Program-made: the position numbers and the translations under genes
Notes under the pieces: generated by a model
What the model was told of the DNA's origin: nothing
The model's input: the letters and a program-made list of their open reading frames with translations, nothing else
Databases searched by the model: none
Assembly: GCA_013299105.1 (NCBI GenBank)
Contig: JAAFJY010000002.1
Coordinates: 124,001-188,000 of the forward strand
Origin: Chitinophagales bacterium
Lineage (GTDB): Bacteria > Bacteroidota > Bacteroidia > Chitinophagales > Saprospiraceae
Length of the DNA: 64,000 bases
Direction of reading: 5' to 3'
Shown: positions 1-9,111 of the stretch, piece after piece
Layout of the letters: every line of letters starts with the position of its first letter
Position numbering within the stretch: the first letter of the stretch is position 1

Positions 1-576
1 CGGAATTTGTTGCGCTTTTAGCCAATCCAGGGCCTCTTCCGCATTGACGCTAAAAGTAGGCAAGCTAAATACCGCGCCCAAGCTAGCCCGGATCACGTTG
101 GGGTTGTACCAATCGGTTTGGGGGTCGCAGAGCAATACCGCATCTACCCCAGCTGCGTCGGCAGTGCGCAGGATGGCCCCCAGGTTACCGGGTTTTTCCA
201 CGGTTTCCAAAATCAGGATCAGGGGATTTTGAGGCAAGGTCAAAGCACTGATATTGGCTTCTTTTTGCCGAAAAACACCCACCACATTGGGCACACCAGC
301 CCGATAAGCGATTTTTTCCATCACGGCGGCGTTGACCTGGATGGTTTCCATGACCTGCTTTTCGTGTGGTTTCAAGGGCTGTAAATCCAGTTCACTGGTC
401 AGCCCCGGATCGTACAACAATTGCTCGGCCACATACCCCGCTTGCAAAGCCATGCGCACTTCAATCAACCCCTCGGCGACCAAAAGGCCCTGTTTTCGCC
501 GCTCTCGTGCTTTTTCCAGCAGCGTAGCAATGTTTTTTATCAATGGATTCTGGATGCTCGTAATTACCTTTGCCAT
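1..576 (-). CDS. SpoU/TrmH-family RNA methyltransferase, 3' part cut by window edge
   Basis: This gene encodes a SAM-dependent RNA 2'-O-ribose methyltransferase of the SpoU/TrmH (SPOUT) family, which would modify rRNA or tRNA. It starts at an ATG on the minus strand at 576 and stays open for 192 codons to the window edge, so the C-terminus is missing. The N-terminal part (SIQNPLIKNIATLLEKARER) is the usual substrate-binding start of this family. SPOUT motifs follow: ETVEKPGNLGAILRTADAAG and NPNVIRASLGAVF. It is divergent from the methyltransferase at 611, with only 34 bases between them, so both promoters must sit within or overlap the coding ends. The family call is secure; the exact target nucleotide cannot be told. 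Confidence 0.9.
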   Translation of the reverse strand, partial: MAKVITSIQNPLIKNIATLLEKARERRKQGLLVAEGLIEVRMALQAGYVAEQLLYDPGLTSELDLQPLKPHEKQVMETIQVNAAVMEKIAYRAGVPNVVGVFRQKEANISALTLPQNPLILILETVEKPGNLGAILRTADAAGVDAVLLCDPQTDWYNPNVIRASLGAVFSLPTFSVNAEEALDWLKAQQIP

Positions 577-610
577 TCTTTTCCAATATGGATGTACTCA
601 AAGCGAAGGT

Positions 611-1501
611 ATGGAAATTTATGGCTTGCCGCCTTTTCCTGATTATGAACTGCTCGATTCTGGTGATTTTAAAAAACTGGAACGTTTCGGTTTACATCTC
701 TTGTCTCGCCCCGAACCACAAGCCATCTGGCCTTGTTCGCTCTCAGAAAGCGAGTGGGAAAAACTGGCCCAAGCGACCTTTACCCGCAAGTCAGACAAGC
801 AACAAGCCGAGGATGGCGCGTGGAAACTGAAGCCCCAAATGCCCGAACAGTGGTTCATGAGTTATCCATTAGGCCAACATACCTTGCGTTTTCGCCTGGG
901 CCTTACCTCCTTCAAGCACGTTGGTATTTTTCCAGAACAAGCGGAAAATTGGAACTACTTGTACGAGAAATTGCCCCAACTGAAGGTGCCCAATCCCAGT
1001 GTACTCAACCTTTTTGCCTACACCGGAGGCGCTTCCTTGGCCGCCAAAGCTGCCGGGGCCGATGTGGTACATGTGGATTCGGTAAAACCAGTGGTAAGCT
1101 GGGCCCGCCAAAATATGGAGGCCAGCAAGCTCGAAAACATCCGTTGGACAGTAGAGGATGCACTGAAATTTGCCCGCAAGGAAGCCAAGCGTGAAAAGAT
1201 TTACCAGTGCATCGTGCTCGACCCACCCGCTTATGGGCGTGGACCAGATGGGGAAAAATGGTTATTGGAGCAGCATTTACCGCAATTGCTGGAAGCTTGT
1301 GCCCAAATCCTGGACCCCAAAAACCATGTCTTTATCCTTAATCTCTATTCGATGGGTTTTTCGGCCTTGATCGCCCAAAACCTGTGCAGGCACTATTTCC
1401 CTTTTGCCCAAAACATTGAATTTGGCGAATTGTGCGTTACTGATCAGGCGGGTAGAAACTTGCCTTTGGGTATTTTTTCAAGGTTCTGTTCGACTCCTTG
1501 A
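611..1501 (+). CDS. class I SAM-dependent methyltransferase (RlmI/COG1092-like)
   Basis: A 296-residue class I methyltransferase resembling the catalytic half of the 23S rRNA cytosine methyltransferases RlmI/RlmK (COG1092). The SAM-binding motif I is seen as VLNLFAYTGGASLAAKAAGA and the catalytic motif IV as VLDPPAYGRGPDGEKW, the DPPxYG form typical of the family. The start was set at the ATG at 611 because upstream codons in the same frame overlap the divergent SpoU gene. The N-terminal 100 residues have no recognisable PUA domain, so the protein is shorter than RlmI (about 390 residues). An RNA substrate is inferred from the family and from its RNA-methylase neighbour, not shown. Confidence 0.85.
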   Translation: MEIYGLPPFPDYELLDSGDFKKLERFGLHLLSRPEPQAIWPCSLSESEWEKLAQATFTRKSDKQQAEDGAWKLKPQMPEQWFMSYPLGQHTLRFRLGLTSFKHVGIFPEQAENWNYLYEKLPQLKVPNPSVLNLFAYTGGASLAAKAAGADVVHVDSVKPVVSWARQNMEASKLENIRWTVEDALKFARKEAKREKIYQCIVLDPPAYGRGPDGEKWLLEQHLPQLLEACAQILDPKNHVFILNLYSMGFSALIAQNLCRHYFPFAQNIEFGELCVTDQAGRNLPLGIFSRFCSTP

Positions 1502-1596
1502 AGCATTTTTCCGTCTAAACTTCCTACAGGCATACAACCCTGAGACCTTTTAGTTCATCTTTTTAGCCGAAAACCTCATTGTGGAACAGGAAAATC

Positions 1597-1626
1597 TTGT
1601 TCGCAATAAATATTACCGTACTTTCG
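1597..1626 (+). promoter_or_regulatory. candidate Bacteroidota promoter for bamA
   Basis: TTG at 1597-1599 is followed after 19 bases by TACTTTCG at 1619-1626. The Bacteroidota consensus is TTG at -33 and TAnnTTTG at -7, so this has one mismatch. It lies 33 bases before the bamA start codon. Confidence 0.4.
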
Positions 1627-1658
1627 CGGTCGTTATTCGAAAAAGTAACTGAGGAATA

Positions 1659-4223
1659 ATGAGATATCGTTGTGGAGTGCCTGGAATGGCTCTTGTTTTG
1701 CTGTGTTTTTTGGGAGTAGGGTTGGCTTCAACCTTGCGGGCACAAACTGACAGTCTACCCATCGTAGACTATACCACACCAGCTACTTACGAAATTGGCG
1801 GGGTAAAAGTGACAGGTGCTAACTTTAGTGACGCTAACGCCATCACCAGTATTTCTGGATTGAAAGTGGGTGAAAAGATCCGTATTCCGGGTCCGGATAT
1901 CCCTCGTAGCATCAAGGCTTTGTTGCGTTTGCGCTTGTTTACCAACGTGCAAATCATCGAAGAAAAGATCATTGGTGACGTGGTTTTCCTGGAAATCAAT
2001 GTGCAGGAGCGCCCGCGTTTGTCTTTTTACAACTATACAGGCGTAAAAAAAGGCCAACACGAGAACCTCAATGAAATCGTCAATCAACATGTAACCAAAG
2101 GTGGGATCGTTACCGAAAACCTTAAGTCAAATGCTGCACGTGGTATCGAAAAATACTACATCAAAAAAGGCTTACTCGACGCCAATGTTCGGGTAAAGGA
2201 AATAGCCGATAGTACACGAGCCAACTCGGTCCGCCTGATCTTTGACATCGACCTTGGTGACAAAGTCAAAATCAAAGACATCGCTTTCGTGGGCGTAGAA
2301 AGCGTCAAGGAAAAGAAACTTTTGAAGAAAATGGGCAAGACCAAGGAGAAAAAACGCCTTCTAGCTGGTTCCAAATACATCAAGGACGAGTACGAAAATG
2401 ATAAACTTGAAGTCATCAAGTACTTCAATACCGTAGGCTACCGTGACGCCCGTATCCTTAGCGACAGCATCTGGCGGGATCAAAAAGGTGAAATGAACAT
2501 GCTGATCAAAGTAACCGAAGGCCAGCGCTACTACTTCCGCAACATTACTTGGAAAGGCAACTCGAAGTTCGAAGTTGATCAGCTCAACCAGGTTTTGGGA
2601 ATCAAAAAAGGTGATGTTTTCAACCAGGAATTACTCGATAATCGCTTGCGTTTCAGCCAAGATGGCCGCGATGTGAGTACCCTCTACATGGACGATGGTT
2701 ACTTGTTTTTCAACGCCGATCCAACTGAAATTGCGGTAGAAGGGGATTCTATCGACCTCGAAATCCGCCTTTTTGAAGGTCCTCAAGCGACCATCGACAA
2801 AGTAGTGATCAAAGGCAACGACCGCACCCACGAACACGTCATTCGCCGCGAATTGCGCACCTTACCAGGTGAAAAATTCAGCCGCTCGGACATCATTCGC
2901 TCCCAGCGCCAGATCGTGAACCTCAACTACTTCAATCCCGAAAAACTGGGCATTGAAACCCCTGTAAACGCCGAGCGTGGTACGGTGGACATCGTTTACA
3001 CAGTTGAGGAGCGCCCTTCAGACCAATTGGAGTTGTCAGCTGGTTGGGGTGGTCAGCGTCAAGTGATTGGTACCCTTGGGGTATCTTTCAACAACTTTTC
3101 GATGCGCAATATCTTTAACAAAGAAGCTTGGCACCCCTTGCCCACAGGCGATGGGCAGCGCTTGTCACTGCGTGGGCAGTCGAACGGACGTTTTTTCCAA
3201 TCTTACAACGTCTCCTTTACCGAACCCTGGCTAGGGGGCCGCAAGCCCAACTCGTTCACGGTGGGCGGTTTTTTCAACCGCTTTGCTTATCCGAGTTTCG
3301 GGGGCGGGCTCCCTCAAAGCTTAAACATTATCCAAGGCTCGGTGAGCTTGGGCCGCCGCCTCAAGTGGCCGGATGACAACTTTGTATCCAGCACTGCGCT
3401 CAACATCCAATCGCTGCGCCTGCAAAACTGGAGCCAAGGCCAAGGCGGTATTTTTCGTACTGATGAAGGCGAAAGTGTATCCAGCGGCAATTACAACAAC
3501 TTCAGTATCCGCCAAACCTTTGTGCGCTCTACGGTCAACGACCCGATTTTTCCAAAGGATGGTTCCAGCGTGTCGTTGACCATCCAGGCTACCCCACCTT
3601 ACTCCTTGTTCAATAAAGACAGGGACTATGCCAATGAAGCCCCCGAAGATCGCTTCCGCTTCCTGGAATACCACAAGTGGCGCATCGACGCAGACTGGTA
3701 CACAACCATTACGGGTAAATTGGTGTTCAAGGCTTCGACCCGTATGGGTATTTTAGGCCGCTACACCAATCGCATCAGTACTTCGCCCTTCGAGCGCTTC
3801 CAAGTGGGTGGTGATGGGATCAACAACCAGCAATTTGGTTTCCAAGGGGTGGACATCATCTCCTCTCGTGGTTACGAGATTGCAGACTTTGAAAACAACA
3901 CCGACCGTTCTGGCCAAGGTACCAGCCCAACAACCATTTTCAATAAATTCACCGCTGAATTGCGCTACCCACTTTCGCTCAATCCCAGCTCGTCCATTTA
4001 TGTGACCACCTTTGCACAAGGCACCAATACCTGGAAAAACCTGGGCGATTACAATCCCTTCGACCTCAAGCGTTCTGCTGGGGTAGGTGTACGGGTATTC
4101 TTACCGATGTTCGGTATCCTGGGCTTTGACTACGCCTACGGTTTTGACCGCTTCGACATCCAAACTGGGCAACGTGGACCCAAATTCAACTTCAACATCG
4201 TCTTGGGCTTCGAGCCAGAATAA
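1659..4223 (+). CDS. bamA: outer membrane protein assembly factor BamA (POTRA + Omp85 barrel)
   Basis: An 854-residue Omp85 protein, the core of the machine that folds and inserts beta-barrel proteins in the outer membrane. Residues 1-28 are a signal peptide ending near LRAQ. POTRA repeats fill roughly residues 45-450 (for example YEIGGVKVTGAN, KVKIKDIAFVGVES, YYFRNITWKGNS and IDKVVIKGNDRTHEHVIRRELRTLPG cut into separate units). The C-terminal barrel runs from about residue 460 and ends in FNFNIVLGFEPE, with the barrel motif VGVRVFLPMFGILGFDYAYG. Length and order fit BamA of Bacteroidota. The ATG at 1659 follows an AGGA four bases upstream. It has its own terminator at 4244, so it is probably transcribed alone. 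Confidence 0.95.
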   Translation: MRYRCGVPGMALVLLCFLGVGLASTLRAQTDSLPIVDYTTPATYEIGGVKVTGANFSDANAITSISGLKVGEKIRIPGPDIPRSIKALLRLRLFTNVQIIEEKIIGDVVFLEINVQERPRLSFYNYTGVKKGQHENLNEIVNQHVTKGGIVTENLKSNAARGIEKYYIKKGLLDANVRVKEIADSTRANSVRLIFDIDLGDKVKIKDIAFVGVESVKEKKLLKKMGKTKEKKRLLAGSKYIKDEYENDKLEVIKYFNTVGYRDARILSDSIWRDQKGEMNMLIKVTEGQRYYFRNITWKGNSKFEVDQLNQVLGIKKGDVFNQELLDNRLRFSQDGRDVSTLYMDDGYLFFNADPTEIAVEGDSIDLEIRLFEGPQATIDKVVIKGNDRTHEHVIRRELRTLPGEKFSRSDIIRSQRQIVNLNYFNPEKLGIETPVNAERGTVDIVYTVEERPSDQLELSAGWGGQRQVIGTLGVSFNNFSMRNIFNKEAWHPLPTGDGQRLSLRGQSNGRFFQSYNVSFTEPWLGGRKPNSFTVGGFFNRFAYPSFGGGLPQSLNIIQGSVSLGRRLKWPDDNFVSSTALNIQSLRLQNWSQGQGGIFRTDEGESVSSGNYNNFSIRQTFVRSTVNDPIFPKDGSSVSLTIQATPPYSLFNKDRDYANEAPEDRFRFLEYHKWRIDADWYTTITGKLVFKASTRMGILGRYTNRISTSPFERFQVGGDGINNQQFGFQGVDIISSRGYEIADFENNTDRSGQGTSPTTIFNKFTAELRYPLSLNPSSSIYVTTFAQGTNTWKNLGDYNPFDLKRSAGVGVRVFLPMFGILGFDYAYGFDRFDIQTGQRGPKFNFNIVLGFEPE

Positions 4224-4243
4224 TCACTGCATTTTTTTGCGCG

Positions 4244-4288
4244 AAAAACGAGGGCGGGCTTTCAAACGAAGGTTCGCCCTCGTTTTTT
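4244..4288 (+). terminator. rho-independent terminator after bamA
   Basis: AAAAACGAGGGCG (4244-4256) pairs perfectly with CGCCCTCGTTTTT (4275-4287) around an 18-base loop, and the 3' arm ends in a run of six T. It lies 20 bases past the bamA stop. Confidence 0.85.
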
Positions 4289-4509
4289 GAAGCTAAAACT
4301 TTCAAAGCCAAAATAGTAATCCTAAGTCGAAATTTGTATCTTTGATCATCTCCATGAGCATACTCTCGGTTATTCTTGCGCCGACCTACCTCTCCATTTC
4401 AACTAAAGTATGCAAACCAGCGGTATTTTTTCATCTTGAATGCAAACAGTCCGCAACAGGTCTAGGTCCTATGTATTTTATTTTTTTTCCTCATAAAACT
4501 CCAAAAAAC

Positions 4510-5784
4510 ATGTCACTCAATCTACTGGATTTATTCAAAGACCAGGTCGGCGGGATGCTGGCCGACAAGGCCGCAAGTATGCTCGGCGAAGAAAAATCGG
4601 GCATCGAAGGCGCACTCAGCGGTATCGTGCCTTCCCTGTTGGGTACTTTGGTGCAAAAAGGCTCCAGTGAATCAGGCGCTGGCGAAATCATGAACCTGCT
4701 CACTGGCGACAAGGGATTTGACGGTGGGATGCTCGACAACCTCAGCGGTTTGCTGGGCGGCGGCGAGGCTACCAATGGGCTTTTAAGCCAAGGTGGGGGA
4801 TTGCTAAATACTTTGTTGGGGGGTAAGCAATCGGGCCTCATTGACTTGATTTCCAGCTTTGCAGGTATTAAAAAAGAATCAACGGGCTCTCTGATGGGCA
4901 TGGCGGCTCCTTTTCTAATGAGTTTATTGGGCAAACAAGTCAAAACAAGTGGACTCAACATCGGCAGCTTGATGGGTTTGCTGGGAGGTCAGGGCGATTT
5001 CATCAAAAAGGCCCTGCCTCCGGGTCTGGCTGGCGGCATTGGCAGCCTGTTGGGCCTGGGCGACTTGGGTGATTTGGCCTCCAAAGTTACAGGCAGTCTA
5101 GGTGGCTTGGCCAGTGGCGCGCAAGACCAAGTAGAGGAAGCTGCCGCCGCTGCGGGTGGTGGTTTGGGACGTTGGTTGCCCTTGCTGCTCGCGGTAGTGG
5201 GCATTGGAGCATTGTTGTGGTTCCTGAGCAACGGTTGTGAAAAAACCAATCCAATTGATCAAACCGCCAACGCCGTTGAGAATGCTGCCGATAAAATGGT
5301 GGATGCCGCAAAAGAAGGAGCCGCTGCGGTGTCTGCTGAAACCCAAAAAGTCATTGACGGCCTGAGGGCCAAAGTAAAATTTGACCCTGGCACCGTAGGC
5401 GAAAAAATGGTAGAGGCTATTTCATCGGGCAAAGATTTGTCGAAAGAAGTATTCTTGTTCAAAACCCTCAATTTTGCTTCGGGCAAGGCGGACATCACGC
5501 CAGAAATGAATGCAGAATTGGACCAGGTAGCCGAAGTAATGAAGGCTTTTCCCGACATAAAAATCGAAATTGGCGGGCATACCGACAATGTTGGCGATCC
5601 TTCCAATAACCGCTTCTTGTCGCAAAAACGCGCCAATTCGATCCAAGCTGCATTGGAAAGTCGCGCCATTGCCAAAGATCACATGTTGGCCAAAGGCTAC
5701 GGTCCTGATTCACCAGTAGCCGATAATGGCACACCGGAAGGCAAGGCCGCCAATCGCCGCATCGAAGTAAGGGTGATGAAGTAA
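4510..5784 (+). CDS. DUF937 - transmembrane - OmpA peptidoglycan-binding protein
   Basis: A 424-residue envelope protein with two parts. Residues about 1-200 are a Gly/Leu-rich DUF937 region (MSLNLLDLFKDQVGGMLADK at the start, repeated GLLGG and GSLLGLG). A single membrane segment follows at about 222-241 (WLPLLLAVVGIGALLWFL). Residues about 310-424 form an OmpA/MotB domain with the peptidoglycan-binding signature (GGHTDNVGD, LSQKRANSIQ, NRRIEVRV). The start at 4510 was preferred over upstream in-frame codons because it fits the DUF937 N-terminus. DUF937 has no known role; a cytoplasmic or inner-membrane domain anchored to peptidoglycan through OmpA is the likely topology. Flanked by terminators on both sides, so monocistronic. 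Confidence 0.85.
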   Translation: MSLNLLDLFKDQVGGMLADKAASMLGEEKSGIEGALSGIVPSLLGTLVQKGSSESGAGEIMNLLTGDKGFDGGMLDNLSGLLGGGEATNGLLSQGGGLLNTLLGGKQSGLIDLISSFAGIKKESTGSLMGMAAPFLMSLLGKQVKTSGLNIGSLMGLLGGQGDFIKKALPPGLAGGIGSLLGLGDLGDLASKVTGSLGGLASGAQDQVEEAAAAAGGGLGRWLPLLLAVVGIGALLWFLSNGCEKTNPIDQTANAVENAADKMVDAAKEGAAAVSAETQKVIDGLRAKVKFDPGTVGEKMVEAISSGKDLSKEVFLFKTLNFASGKADITPEMNAELDQVAEVMKAFPDIKIEIGGHTDNVGDPSNNRFLSQKRANSIQAALESRAIAKDHMLAKGYGPDSPVADNGTPEGKAANRRIEVRVMK

Positions 5785-5807
5785 TTTTTTGTCCTCATTT
5801 TGGCACC

Positions 5808-5850
5808 AAACGCCCAGTTCACTATAAATGAGTGCTGGGCGTTTGTATTT
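5808..5850 (+). terminator. terminator between the DUF937-OmpA gene and cutC
   Basis: AAACGCCCAG (5808-5817) pairs perfectly with CTGGGCGTTT (5835-5844), followed by a T-rich stretch. It ends only a few bases before the cutC ATG at 5853, so a cutC transcript must either start inside it or read through it. Confidence 0.75.
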
Positions 5851-5852
5851 TT

Positions 5853-6494
5853 ATGAAAAAAATGCCTGCCTACGAAATCGAAGTTTGTGTTGATTCACTC
5901 GAACAAGCCCTTGCTGCTGAAAAACAAGGTGCCACCCGCTTAGAACTATGCAGCCGCCTGGACCTGGATGGACTGACTCCTGATCAGGGTTTTATCCAAG
6001 CCGCTTTGGCACAACTGAACATCCCGATCCATGTCATGATCAGGCCCAGAGCTGGAGATTTTACTTACACCCCAAGCGAAATTGCACAAATGGAAGCCGA
6101 TATTCTTTTTTGCAAAAACAATGGTGTTCCAGGAGTCGTATTTGGTGCCTTGAACCCCCAAGCTGAGTTGGATCTTCCGCTGATCACTCACTTGGCCAAT
6201 TTGGCCAAACCTATGAATGTAGTGATCCACAAAGCCATTGACCAAACGGCAAATCCCCTGGAGGAATTTAAAAAACTAGTCGCCTTGGGCGTGGTTGACT
6301 TCGTTTTGACCTCTGGCGGCTACCCCACCGCAGCAGCTGGACTTTCCATTTTAAAAGACATGATCAATGCGGCCAAAGGCAACCCAAGGGTGATTGTGGC
6401 TGGAAAAGTAACCCAGGCAAATGTAGCTGATCTGCACCAAAAAATCCAGTCCCTGGATTATCACGGGCGTTTGATCGTAGGGAGTTTGGATTAA
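5853..6494 (+). CDS. cutC: CutC family protein (TIM barrel, copper homeostasis family)
   Basis: A 213-residue TIM-barrel protein of the CutC family. Family motifs visible are IEVCVDSLEQALAAEKQGA followed by TRLELCSRLDLDGLTP, the IHVMIRPRAGDF strand, FGALNP and the C-terminal LTSGG. CutC was named for copper homeostasis in E. coli, but later work questions a direct copper role, so the physiological function is uncertain. ATG at 5853 is chosen; ATG at 5862 (MPAYEIE) is an equally good alternative, and a GTG at 5832 falls inside the preceding terminator hairpin. The protein is somewhat shorter than the 240-250 residues usual for the family. Confidence 0.85.
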   Translation: MKKMPAYEIEVCVDSLEQALAAEKQGATRLELCSRLDLDGLTPDQGFIQAALAQLNIPIHVMIRPRAGDFTYTPSEIAQMEADILFCKNNGVPGVVFGALNPQAELDLPLITHLANLAKPMNVVIHKAIDQTANPLEEFKKLVALGVVDFVLTSGGYPTAAAGLSILKDMINAAKGNPRVIVAGKVTQANVADLHQKIQSLDYHGRLIVGSLD

Positions 6495-6671
6495 AGGAGC
6501 ATAATTTTAGCTCAAATAACAAGGGATGTTGAAGCACTCGAAAATAGATTTTCCTTTTTTTACTTGATTTTTTGAACAATGTCGATCAAAACAATAAACC
6601 TTTAACCCTGGTTTACCCTTATTTATAAATGATTTTGAATTTATCAAACCACTGTTAACATTAAACCTACT

Positions 6672-7367
6672 ATGAAAGAGCAAAGTAGCAATTCGCGTCA
6701 AAGCTACATCGGAAAATACCTTTCGGAGATAGTGGCTATCTTTATAGGCATCTCTATTACTTTTTGGTTTGATGAATGGCGGAGCTACCGAAAAGACAGG
6801 GAAATGGAACAGATTGTTCTGAATAACCTGAAAGAAAATCTCGCGCAAGATACCTTCGTCCTGGGGGGAACCATTGTTATGGCCGAAAATATGGTAAAAG
6901 GTGCCGAGAGATTAGTCGCGTTTAAAGAAGAGAAAGAAATTATTGACAGCGTGAGCATATTCATTGACCTTGCTGCTAGTTACACTGGTTGGCTGGTGAA
7001 TCAAACAACATATGAAGAGATGAAGCAAACAGGAAAAACGATTTTGATTCAAAATGATACACTCAAAAAAGCTATTCTAGGGCATTACACAGGCTTGGTT
7101 CCTTATGTGAAGGAATGGTGCGACGTTGACAAAACACATACCATGACTTACCTCATTCCTGAAATGAGTAATTATTTTCCGGTTGTGATAGACACCCTGG
7201 TTAGGGTAGCACCAGCGCAAAAGGTCAAGTATTTAAAAGCGCCAAAAATTAGATACCTTCTAAGCACCAGTGTAGCATACAAAAAAGAAGCTGTAAAGGC
7301 CCTGAAAATAGCAAATGTCAATACCAAACGCCTGATTGGCAAAATAGATCGTGTATTGAAAGAGTAG
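6672..7367 (+). CDS. DUF6090-like membrane-anchored protein of unknown function
   Basis: A 231-residue protein with one N-terminal membrane segment (YLSEIVAIFIGISITFWFDEW, about residues 17-36) and a Lys/Glu-rich mostly helical remainder. The pattern of a short basic N-terminus, a GEI-like hydrophobic helix and a WxxW/R-rich exit resembles the DUF6090 proteins common in Bacteroidota. No catalytic motif is visible. The A/T content is higher than in the neighbouring genes, which may reflect recent acquisition. It stands alone between cutC and a repeat-bearing gap. Confidence 0.55.
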   Translation: MKEQSSNSRQSYIGKYLSEIVAIFIGISITFWFDEWRSYRKDREMEQIVLNNLKENLAQDTFVLGGTIVMAENMVKGAERLVAFKEEKEIIDSVSIFIDLAASYTGWLVNQTTYEEMKQTGKTILIQNDTLKKAILGHYTGLVPYVKEWCDVDKTHTMTYLIPEMSNYFPVVIDTLVRVAPAQKVKYLKAPKIRYLLSTSVAYKKEAVKALKIANVNTKRLIGKIDRVLKE

Positions 7368-7853
7368 GTCCTGAACAACTAAAGTACGCTAAAAGCAATG
7401 CGTATTTTTGAACCAATTTTTGAAATACAAAAGAATCCTTTTGATGCTGTATCAACTCTTCTTGGGTTTAATGTGATTTAAAGTATATTTAAATTTTTGT
7501 CTAAACCAGAATTTTCAGAATTACTTGCGTGACGTTGACCAATTCTTTCTAAACAAGAATTTGAAAGAATTAGAGACTGAGACCTGCTTCGCAGGTTACC
7601 TACATCACGATCAACGAGGCTAATAGTCCCCAGATTTAGGCTCAAACCAAAGGGGGATTGCTTCTGGAACGGGACTCAAAAATCACAAATGGGTTGAGAA
7701 TCAATGCTAGTTCAGCATACCATGTTCGTTCAGCAGCAAAGAGTAAGAGTGTCTAAATATTTTTGCTTGGTCCATAAATGGCCCCCTTCCGCCCACTTTT
7801 CGTTACAAAAAGGAAGACGGTATTCCATCAACCAACGCTCCTTTTTCAATTTT
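7368..7853. repeat. intergenic gap with a copy of dispersed repeat family A and a small hairpin
   Basis: Bases 7495-7580 are a copy of repeat family A (GTCTAAACCAGAATTTTCAG at the start, then GTGACGTTGACCAATT and CTAAACAAGAATTTGAAAGA). Other copies are at 33255-33352 (inverted) and 35317-35445. A perfect hairpin ACCTGC-TTC-GCAGGT follows at 7582-7596. The rest of the gap (to 7853) shows no gene; it lies between genes that converge. Confidence 0.7.
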
Positions 7854-8366
7854 CTAGGCTTCCCTCAGAATCTCCCGTAATCTGACCAAGGCCCCGTGCA
7901 TCCTTTTTTCCACTGCTTTGACGCTCAAATCGAGTAAGTCCGCGATTTCGACATAAGTGAGTTCGTCCATGCGGTTGAGCAAGAACACCACCCTTTGGCC
8001 TTCAGGCAGGCTGGCAATGGCATTTTCCAGGCGCAATTTGAGTTCGTTACTCTCTAGAGTTTGCCCAGGATTTTCGCTGGCCATTTCATTGATTTGCTGA
8101 TTTTGCTGAAAACGCAGGGCTACTTTGTCATGCCGAATTTGGTCTAGCGAACGATTGCGCGCTACAGTATACAAAAAAGCCCTGGCCTTATCGGGACTCA
8201 CCTTGGCACATTCCTGCCAGAGTTTGACGAAAGCGTCTTGCATCATGTCTTCAGCCAAATCGAGGTTGCCACAACGATAGTATAAAAAATTGCGCAGTAC
8301 TGCCGCCCACTTGCGAAACAGAGAGGCAAACATAGGTTCTTCACAAACATTTTGTGGCTCGATCAT
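7854..8366 (-). CDS. RNA polymerase sigma factor, sigma-70 ECF type
   Basis: A 170-residue ECF sigma factor. Region 2 (residues about 12-80) carries LRNFLYYRCGNLDLAEDMMQ, DAFVKLWQE and the DNA-melting helix KARAFLYTVARNRSLDQIRH. Region 4 (about 105-165) has LPEGQRVVFLLNRMDELTYV and EIADLLDLSVKAVEKRMHGA, a helix-turn-helix for -35 recognition. No anti-sigma gene or TonB receptor lies next to it, so the trigger is unknown. The upstream DUF6155 gene is divergent, with a promoter between them. Confidence 0.9.
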   Translation of the reverse strand: MIEPQNVCEEPMFASLFRKWAAVLRNFLYYRCGNLDLAEDMMQDAFVKLWQECAKVSPDKARAFLYTVARNRSLDQIRHDKVALRFQQNQQINEMASENPGQTLESNELKLRLENAIASLPEGQRVVFLLNRMDELTYVEIADLLDLSVKAVEKRMHGALVRLREILREA

Positions 8367-8378
8367 CTGAAAATATGG

Positions 8379-8408
8379 TTGCGAGAAGCCAAAGATGCAT
8401 TATTTTTG
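8379..8408 (+). promoter_or_regulatory. Bacteroidota-type promoter for the DUF6155 gene
   Basis: TTG (8379-8381), 19-base spacer, TATTTTTG (8401-8408). Both elements and the spacing match the Bacteroidota primary sigma consensus exactly. It points toward the gene at 8465 and lies in the gap shared with the divergent sigma factor. Confidence 0.6.
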
Positions 8409-8464
8409 TAAGCATAGCTCGTTTGTTCAACACTTTTTGCATCATGGTTCAATAAAACACCAAT

Positions 8465-8968
8465 ATGAGTCTCAAATCCACGCTCCAAACTTTTGAAAAA
8501 GAACAACTCATCGAACTGATTGCAGAGTTGTACAAAAAACACAAGGTGGTAAAAGAGCACCTGGATTATACCTTGGAAAACGATGACAAGGCGCTCTTGA
8601 AAACGTATCAACAGAAAATTTACACTGCGTTTTATCCCAAAGGAGGGCGAGTTTTCAACCTGACCAAAGCCAAAAGTGCCATCACTGAGGTCAAAAAATT
8701 AGGTGTTTCGCCCGATATGTTGGCTGAACTGATGTTGTATTATGTCGAAACAGGAATTAGCATCACGCTTGAATTTGGCGACATCAATGATGCTTTTTAC
8801 GGCAACTTAATTTCCATGTACCGCAATGCTTTAGAAAATATGAAAAAAGCAGGTACGCTCAATAAGTACAAAGATCGGGTAAAATGTGCGGTACTGGATA
8901 CCCGAAACATGGGCTGGGGCTTTCACGATGAGCTCAAAGGCGGGTATTCGAATTATTTTCAGCAATAA
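8465..8968 (+). CDS. DUF6155 family protein
   Basis: A 167-residue soluble protein that fits the DUF6155 family: an N-terminal helix SLKSTLQTFEKEQLIELIAE, the ELYKKHKVVKEHL segment, and a C-terminal NMGWGFHDEL. No signal peptide or membrane segment is seen. Function is unknown; the family is found widely in Bacteroidota. The ATG at 8465 gives the expected N-terminus and lies 57 bases after a strong promoter match. It is followed by a 143-base gap and then a separate lipoprotein gene. Confidence 0.7.
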   Translation: MSLKSTLQTFEKEQLIELIAELYKKHKVVKEHLDYTLENDDKALLKTYQQKIYTAFYPKGGRVFNLTKAKSAITEVKKLGVSPDMLAELMLYYVETGISITLEFGDINDAFYGNLISMYRNALENMKKAGTLNKYKDRVKCAVLDTRNMGWGFHDELKGGYSNYFQQ

Positions 8969-9111
8969 TTTGCCAACGAAGCATACAAGCAATTCCGCTA
9001 AGAAAATGTTAAAACTCCAAACTGCTGTAACAATCGCCATTAGGAATCGTCTTTGCAATGTCCTCCAGTGTTTACACATCCTATTTTCATTTTAACCGAA
9101 AAAAACTTCCT

